A DNA stretch of 18,091 nucleotides from Oscillospiraceae bacterium (GTDB taxonomy: Bacteria > Bacillota_A > Clostridia > Oscillospirales > Oscillospiraceae), in NCBI GenBank assembly GCA_016302005.1, contig JAEDOK010000018.1, forward strand, positions 1-18,091. The letters are read 5' to 3'. Under the pieces are notes generated by a model. It did not search any database and was not told the DNA's origin. It was given only the letters and a program-made list of their open reading frames with translations. Shown piece after piece: positions 13,876-18,091 of this stretch (position 1 is the first letter of the stretch; every line of letters starts with the position of its first letter). The translations under genes and the position numbers were made by a program.

Positions 13876-13881
13876 TATACT
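13876..13881 (+). promoter_or_regulatory. -10 box of the ABC/VanY operon
   Basis: TATACT matches the -10 consensus at 5 of 6 positions, 33 nt before the ATG at 13915. At the normal 16-18-nt distance there is no recognisable -35, only the GTCAC repeats. This suggests an activator-dependent promoter. The start would lie near 13888, with AAAAGGAG (about 13898-13904) as the ribosome site. Confidence 0.6.
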
Positions 13882-13914
13882 TAGCGCAGAAAGATCGAAA
13901 AGGAGCAAAACACA

Positions 13915-14598
13915 ATGGAATTATTACGCATCGAACACCTGAGCAAGACCTACGGCACGGGTGAAAATACCGTCCGCGCCTTGGACGATGTCTCTTTCAG
14001 CGTTGCGCAAGGTGAGTTTTTGGCAATCACCGGTCCCTCCGGCTCGGGCAAATCGACCCTTCTGCACATTCTCGGCGGCGTGGACCGACCGACGAGCGGC
14101 AAGGTCTACATGAACGGCGAGGAGGTCTATTCCCGCTCGGATACCGCGCTTGCCATTTTCCGCCGCCGCGAGGTCGGGCTGATCTATCAGTTTTACAACC
14201 TCATTCCCGTGCTGAATGTGGTGGAGAACATCACCCTGCCCGTCTTGATGGACGGCAGAAAGGTCAACGAGGAACGCCTGCGCGAGCTGCTGCACACTCT
14301 GCGCCTGGAGGGGCGCGAAAAGCACCTGCCCAACCAGCTCTCCGGCGGACAGCAGCAGCGTGTGTCCATCGGCAGAGCGCTGATGAACGCTCCCTCCGTC
14401 GTCCTTGCCGACGAGCCGACGGGCAATTTGGACAGCAAAAATTCGCAAGAGATCGTCGAGCTGTTAAAATACTCCAACCGTGAGTACGGGCAGACTCTCA
14501 TCGTCATCACCCACGATGAATCCATCGCTCTGCAAGCGGATCGCGTCATTGCCATCGAGGACGGGCATATCGTCAGAGACGAGGTGATTCGCAAATGA
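13915..14598 (+). CDS. ABC transporter ATP-binding protein (MacB/LolD/BceA-like)
   Basis: This 227-residue ATPase has Walker A GPSGSGKST (40-48), Q-loop Q92 in YQFYNLIP, signature LSGGQQQR (142-149), Walker B VVLADEPTGNLD (162-173) and switch H200. The DEPTGNLD sequence and FYNLIP region are typical of the ATPases that pair with FtsX/MacB-type permeases, which act as mechanotransmitters or peptide/lipoprotein pumps rather than classic importers. The next gene overlaps by 4 nt (ATGA) and encodes such a permease. The gene has its own promoter region with the GTCAC array. It probably acts in envelope defence or peptide detoxification; the substrate is not visible from sequence. Confidence 0.95.
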   Translation: MELLRIEHLSKTYGTGENTVRALDDVSFSVAQGEFLAITGPSGSGKSTLLHILGGVDRPTSGKVYMNGEEVYSRSDTALAIFRRREVGLIYQFYNLIPVLNVVENITLPVLMDGRKVNEERLRELLHTLRLEGREKHLPNQLSGGQQQRVSIGRALMNAPSVVLADEPTGNLDSKNSQEIVELLKYSNREYGQTLIVITHDESIALQADRVIAIEDGHIVRDEVIRK

Positions 14599-17225
14599 GT
14601 ATCTTCCGCCGCGTCGCGGTGCAGTCCATGCGCAAAAACCGCACCCGCACAATCGTGACCATCATCGGCGTGATCTTGTCGGCAGCGATGTTCACGGCGG
14701 TCACAACCTTTGCCGGTACCCTGCTGCACCATTTGCAGCGCACCGCCGCCTACCAGTCGGGCACCTATTATTTCTCTCTCTTGGATGTGGACGCCGCGAC
14801 CGCCGAGGCGGTTGCAAAAGACAAGCAGACCGAAACGCTCACAGCGGCGCAGGTGCTCGGCTATGCCAAAGTTGCCTCGGCAAACGAGAACAAGCCCTTT
14901 CTCTATGTCCACGGCATGGACGAAAGCTATACCGACCTGCTGCCCGTCCACCTGATCGCAGGCAGGATGCCGGAAAACAGCACGGAGCTGGTCGTTCCCG
15001 AGCATTTGGACTATGACGGTGAGGTCACACTTGCTCTTGGTGAGACCGTCACGCTCGAATTTGGTATCCGCAGCTACCAAGGCGCACCGCTCTGGCAAAA
15101 TAATATGTATTTCCCCCGCGATCCGGAGGACTTTACGCCCACAATGACGCGCACCTATACCGTCGTCGGCATCAGCGAACGAGCGGACTACGAGAACTAC
15201 AGTGCGCCCGGCTATCTCGCCCTGACGCGTGCCGATCCCACGATTGAAACAGGCTTCTATGACCTCTATGTGCGCACAACGGACTACGACACCGACACAA
15301 TGAATGCCTTTATGGATCGCTACACCTTCAGCGCGGGCGGTGTGAACTGGAACTACCTAATGGCACTCGGCAACTATAAATATGACAATTTTACCGGCTT
15401 TGTCACGGTCTTTGTCGGCGTACTCGTCTTTTTGATCCTGCTTGGCTCCGTCAGTATGATCTACTCCGCCTTCTCCATCTCCGTCAGCGAACGCACGAAA
15501 CAGTTTGGGTTGCTCTCCTCCATCGGCGCAACGAGAAAGCAGCTCCGCGCCACCGTCCTGCACGAGGCGGCGATCGTCTGCCTGATCGGTATCCCCCTCG
15601 GGCTTCTGGCAGGCTGTGGCGGAATGTGGGTCACGATCTCGCTTTTGGGCGACAAGCTGACCGGCATGTTCGGCGGTGCAAGCAACGGCGGTCTTGCCAT
15701 GCAGTACCATATCTCCACCGTCTCCCTGATCACCGCCGCAGTCATTGCCATTTTGACCGTTTTCCTCTCCGCGATTCTTCCCGCACGGCGCGCCATGAAG
15801 GTAAGCGCCATTGAAGCCATCCGCCAGAGCCGCGATGTCGCCGTCAAGGGGCGCGATGTGCGCAGCGGCAAGCTGACCTACAAGCTGTTCGGTCTGTCCG
15901 GCATGCTTTCAAAAAAATACTTCCGCCGCAGCCGCAAAAAATACCGCGCGACGATCTTCTCCCTCGCCATGAGCGTCCTGCTCTTCGTCTCGGCGGGCAC
16001 CTACGGAATGTATCTGACCGATTCCGTCGAGGTTGTCTCCGGCACCACGCCCTACGACCTCAGCTACAGCTCGAGCGCAGTGTCTATGGACGACTATGAA
16101 AAAATTCTGCCCGATCTGCGGCAAGCGGACGGCATCAAAACCGCCGTCGCTTCCACCCTGCGCGTGGAAAGCACCGTCTTTGACGCAGGTCAGCTTGCCA
16201 AAAGCTATGTAGACTTCCTCAACGGCGCGTCGGAGCCGTCGCAGACGGAGATCAGCATTTTCTACCTCGACGATGCCAGCTTTGACGCCGTTTTGTCGCA
16301 TTGCGGTCTGACTCGCGCAGACTATGACGCCAACCCCGGCGCAATCGTCTGCAACCGCGTCTTTTCCCACCTCTATTCCATCGACGGCAACGAGCGCATC
16401 ACCTATCAGGGTGCCTATTTGGACGAAAACCAAACTGCAGTGGAGCTCTTGCAAAGCGACCCCACCGAAAACGAGGTCTACGAAGGCAGCGAGTACTTAG
16501 ACGGCGCATGGGTCAGCCATTACAGCAACTACGAAACGAGCGAGCAGACCATCCGCCCGGCGAAGCTTCAGCAGCAGCGAATCCTCGCCTACACGGACGA
16601 AGACCTGTTCGGCACGAACCGCGATATGATCTGCCTGTATCTGCCCTACAGTGCCCTGGAGGGCGAATACGCCGGCGAGCTTTACTGCACCGTCTCCGAC
16701 AATGACGCGGCGCAGGCGTCGCTTGCGGAGGTCTTTGCGGCGCACGGCGTCTCTTATCGCCGCAACCGTCTGTATAATGCCCTCGACGAGCAGCGCACCG
16801 CAAACAACATGCTCACCGTCGTGCGCGTCTTCTCCTACGGCTTTATCACGCTCATCTCGCTCATTTGCGTGGCAAATGTCTTTAACACCATTTCAACCAA
16901 CATCGCCCTACGGCGCAGAGACTTCGCCATGCTCCGCTCCGTCGGCATGACGCGCGGCGGCTTGAATGGCATGGTGTGCTTTGAATGCGGGCTGTACGGC
17001 TTCCGTGCCCTGCTGATTGGATTGCCTCTGTCTGCAGCGCTCACCTATCTGTTATATCGTGCCGCCACAGGTATGTATTATAATAATGATTTCCGTCTGT
17101 CGTGGTCGTCTGTCATCATCGCCTCGCTCAGCGTATTTCTCGTCGTGTTCGTCTCGATGATGTATGCTATGCGCAAAGTCAAGAAGGACAACCCCATTGA
17201 CGCACTAAAGGAGGAAAACACCTGA
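14595..17225 (+). CDS. FtsX/MacB-type ABC permease with two FtsX domains
   Basis: This 876-residue protein is arranged as two similar halves, each with one membrane helix, a large outside domain and three helices. Helices are near 17-40, 268-292, 322-347 and 376-396, then 451-473, 742-768, 796-822 and 838-858. The outside domains cover about 41-265 and 475-735. Each FtsX domain has the cytoplasmic turn of the family: SERTKQFGLLSSIGATRKQLR (298-318) and RRRDFAMLRSVGMTRGGL (773-790). The C-terminus NPIDALKEE is typical. This 8-helix, two-ectodomain layout differs from BceB (10 helices, one ectodomain), so it is not a plain BceB. It pairs with the ATPase before it and is followed after 1 nt by the VanY-type lipoprotein gene. 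Confidence 0.94.
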   Translation: MSIFRRVAVQSMRKNRTRTIVTIIGVILSAAMFTAVTTFAGTLLHHLQRTAAYQSGTYYFSLLDVDAATAEAVAKDKQTETLTAAQVLGYAKVASANENKPFLYVHGMDESYTDLLPVHLIAGRMPENSTELVVPEHLDYDGEVTLALGETVTLEFGIRSYQGAPLWQNNMYFPRDPEDFTPTMTRTYTVVGISERADYENYSAPGYLALTRADPTIETGFYDLYVRTTDYDTDTMNAFMDRYTFSAGGVNWNYLMALGNYKYDNFTGFVTVFVGVLVFLILLGSVSMIYSAFSISVSERTKQFGLLSSIGATRKQLRATVLHEAAIVCLIGIPLGLLAGCGGMWVTISLLGDKLTGMFGGASNGGLAMQYHISTVSLITAAVIAILTVFLSAILPARRAMKVSAIEAIRQSRDVAVKGRDVRSGKLTYKLFGLSGMLSKKYFRRSRKKYRATIFSLAMSVLLFVSAGTYGMYLTDSVEVVSGTTPYDLSYSSSAVSMDDYEKILPDLRQADGIKTAVASTLRVESTVFDAGQLAKSYVDFLNGASEPSQTEISIFYLDDASFDAVLSHCGLTRADYDANPGAIVCNRVFSHLYSIDGNERITYQGAYLDENQTAVELLQSDPTENEVYEGSEYLDGAWVSHYSNYETSEQTIRPAKLQQQRILAYTDEDLFGTNRDMICLYLPYSALEGEYAGELYCTVSDNDAAQASLAEVFAAHGVSYRRNRLYNALDEQRTANNMLTVVRVFSYGFITLISLICVANVFNTISTNIALRRRDFAMLRSVGMTRGGLNGMVCFECGLYGFRALLIGLPLSAALTYLLYRAATGMYYNNDFRLSWSSVIIASLSVFLVVFVSMMYAMRKVKKDNPIDALKEENT

Positions 17226-17226
17226 G

Positions 17227-17877
17227 ATGAAAAAGTTATCGCTGTTTGCGGCGCTTTTGCTCTGCCTGACGCTGCTCGGTGGCTGCTTCTTTTCTTGGGA
17301 ATCAGATCTGCTTCCCGCAGCGGAGTATTCCGATTGGAATCTGATCTTGGTCGATGCTGAGCATTCCGTCCCCTCGGATTGGGAGGTGACTTTGGTCGAT
17401 CTGCGCGGCGGCGAACAGGTCGATCGGCGCATCATCGACCCCTTGCAGGAGATGTTCGATGCCTGCCGCGCGGACGGTCTGCTCCCCATCGTCTACTCCG
17501 GCTACCGCTCACAGGAGACGCAGCAGAGCATTTATGACCGCAACTTAGCGGGAAACATAGCCGACGGCTATTCCTTGGAGGAGGCGGAGGCGCTCACGCG
17601 GCAATGGGTCGCCCTCCCCGGCACGAGTGAACACCAGCTCGGACTTGCCGTAGATATTGACTCGGAAGACCCCGACCAATGCAGCGATGAGGCAGTCTGG
17701 GCATGGCTTTGGGAGCACTGCGCGGAATACGGCTTCATTCTCCGCTACCCCGCCGACAAAACCGACATCACAGGCATCGGCTACGAGCCATGGCACTTCC
17801 GCTATGTCGGCAAAGAAGCCGCCCAAAGCATCATGTCCGAGGGCATCACTTTGGAGGAATACTTATCTAACGAATAG
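17227..17877 (+). CDS. VanY-family (M15B) D-Ala-D-Ala carboxypeptidase, lipoprotein
   Basis: The 216-residue precursor starts with a lipoprotein signal (MKKLSLFAALLLCLTLLGGC, lipid cysteine C20). The M15 peptidase fold follows, with SGYRS (91-95), the zinc motif SEHQLGLAVDID (H136, D143) and EPWHFRY (catalytic E187, zinc ligand H190). All catalytic residues of the family are present. Such enzymes trim the terminal D-Ala (or related residue) from peptidoglycan stems outside the membrane, and VanY contributes to glycopeptide resistance; other relatives are LD-carboxypeptidases. It begins 1 nt after the permease stop; AAAGGAGG lies 12 nt upstream inside that gene. Placement at the end of an ABC/two-component module suggests wall remodelling as part of the stress output. 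The cleavage specificity cannot be read from the sequence. Confidence 0.92.
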   Translation: MKKLSLFAALLLCLTLLGGCFFSWESDLLPAAEYSDWNLILVDAEHSVPSDWEVTLVDLRGGEQVDRRIIDPLQEMFDACRADGLLPIVYSGYRSQETQQSIYDRNLAGNIADGYSLEEAEALTRQWVALPGTSEHQLGLAVDIDSEDPDQCSDEAVWAWLWEHCAEYGFILRYPADKTDITGIGYEPWHFRYVGKEAAQSIMSEGITLEEYLSNE

Positions 17878-17890
17878 TGATTACTGATAC

Positions 17891-17928
17891 TGAAAACCGA
17901 TTAAAATATTCATTTCAATCGGTTTTCA
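17891..17928 (+). terminator. Hairpin after the VanY gene, probable terminator
   Basis: A perfect 12-bp stem (17891-17902 with 17917-17928) with an AT-rich 14-nt loop starts 13 nt after the VanY stop. The A-run and T-run lie inside the stem, so it could work in both directions; the tail after it is not a long T run. Confidence 0.6.
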
Positions 17929-17980
17929 ACGCCGTTCCGGCGTTGCATTTTCGCGATGATAAGGTAAGCATCGCGAAAAT
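17927..17980. repeat. Two further consecutive hairpins
   Basis: The first pairs caacgccg (17927-17934) with cggcgttg (17938-17945) around ttc. The second pairs attttcgcgatg (17947-17958) with catcgcgaaaat (17969-17980) around a 10-nt loop. Together with the hairpins at 17891-17928 and 18006-18036 they make four stem-loops in 146 nt. Confidence 0.7.
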
Positions 17981-17988
17981 ACATCTCG

Positions 17989-18037
17989 TACCAATCACGG
18001 TATCGCAATTAAAATGTGCGTTGCACATTTTAATTGG
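17989..18037. repeat. Dispersed AT-rich palindromic repeat, right copy
   Basis: The core (18006-18019 paired with 18023-18036 around GTT) is a perfect 14-bp hairpin. Bases 17997-18037 match 1-41 at 40 of 41 positions. The left arm taccaatcac (17989-17998) is present here, whereas its inverse partner is present only in the left copy; after 18037 this copy diverges. Confidence 0.82.
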
Positions 18038-18061
18038 CAGACTGTCAAAAAACTACAGCTT

Positions 18062-18091
18062 TGTCATTGCGAGACCCCGAAGGGGTCGTGG
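18062..18091 (+). repeat. REP-like palindromic repeat, copy E (cut by window edge)
   Basis: It begins tgtcattgcgag like the other copies. The internal stem is gacccc-gaa-ggggtc, different again from copies A-D but still fully paired, followed by cgtgg at the window end. Confidence 0.8.

Noticed and set aside
14193..15098. 301-codon minus-strand frame across the ATPase/permease junction
   Set aside because: It overlaps two genes with intact motifs and a 4-nt coupled junction, and has no domain.
17989..18037. Palindrome considered as an attachment site or insertion-sequence end
   Set aside because: No integrase, transposase or target duplication is visible in the window, and the element is itself a hairpin; dispersed repeat is the safer call.

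Overview
The window looks like the chromosome of a GC-rich anaerobic member of the Bacillota (Clostridia, probably Oscillospirales/Ruminococcaceae-like). This rests on strong AAAGGAGG-type ribosome binding sites, a giant 2-hydroxyacyl-CoA dehydratase activase-type protein, Bacillota-style two-component/ABC modules and many dispersed palindromic intergenic repeats. The genus is inference. I see no rRNA, tRNA, CRISPR array, transposase or phage gene.

Left half (minus strand, transcribed right to left). A tight four-gene cluster runs from about 8890 down to 226: a heterodimeric ABC exporter pair (7093-8847 and 5294-7096, overlapping by 4 nt), a 1418-residue double-ATPase activase/dehydratase-like Fe-S protein (1018-5274, TTG start), and a TauE/SafE-family anion exporter (226-1002). 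Spacings of -4, 19 and 15 nt argue for one transcript. A terminator hairpin at 53-85 lies beyond its end.

Middle. A second minus-strand operon (11749 down to 9277) encodes an OmpR-family response regulator, a sensor histidine kinase and a PF06541-type membrane protein, all with 4-nt overlaps. Its likely promoter (11980-12008) sits about 220 nt upstream, so the leader RNA would contain a 113-bp element with 17-bp terminal inverted repeats (11772-11884). The 429-nt gap between the two minus-strand operons is mostly repeats plus one perfect 18-bp hairpin.

Right half (plus strand). From a promoter back to back with the previous one (12037-12065) runs a second regulator/kinase pair (12092-13755). 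A terminator follows, then a separate promoter region with three GTCAC boxes at exact 11-bp spacing. That region precedes an ABC ATPase (13915-14598), an 8-TM FtsX/MacB-type permease (14595-17225) and a VanY-family lipoprotein carboxypeptidase (17227-17877). The simplest reading is a cell-envelope or antimicrobial-peptide stress module. In it, a kinase with almost no extracellular loop signals to an OmpR-type regulator, which switches on the ABC/VanY operon through the direct repeats.

Repeats. Three dispersed families occur: a short REP-like family with conserved flanks and a stem that changes sequence but stays paired (five copies), the 113-bp TIR element and partial copies, and a long AT-rich palindrome found at both ends of the window. 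The most notable observations are the covarying stems, the insertion-like element in the regulator leader, the 11-bp operator-like array, and the activase linked to an exporter pair and an anion exporter with no recognisable dehydratase partner.
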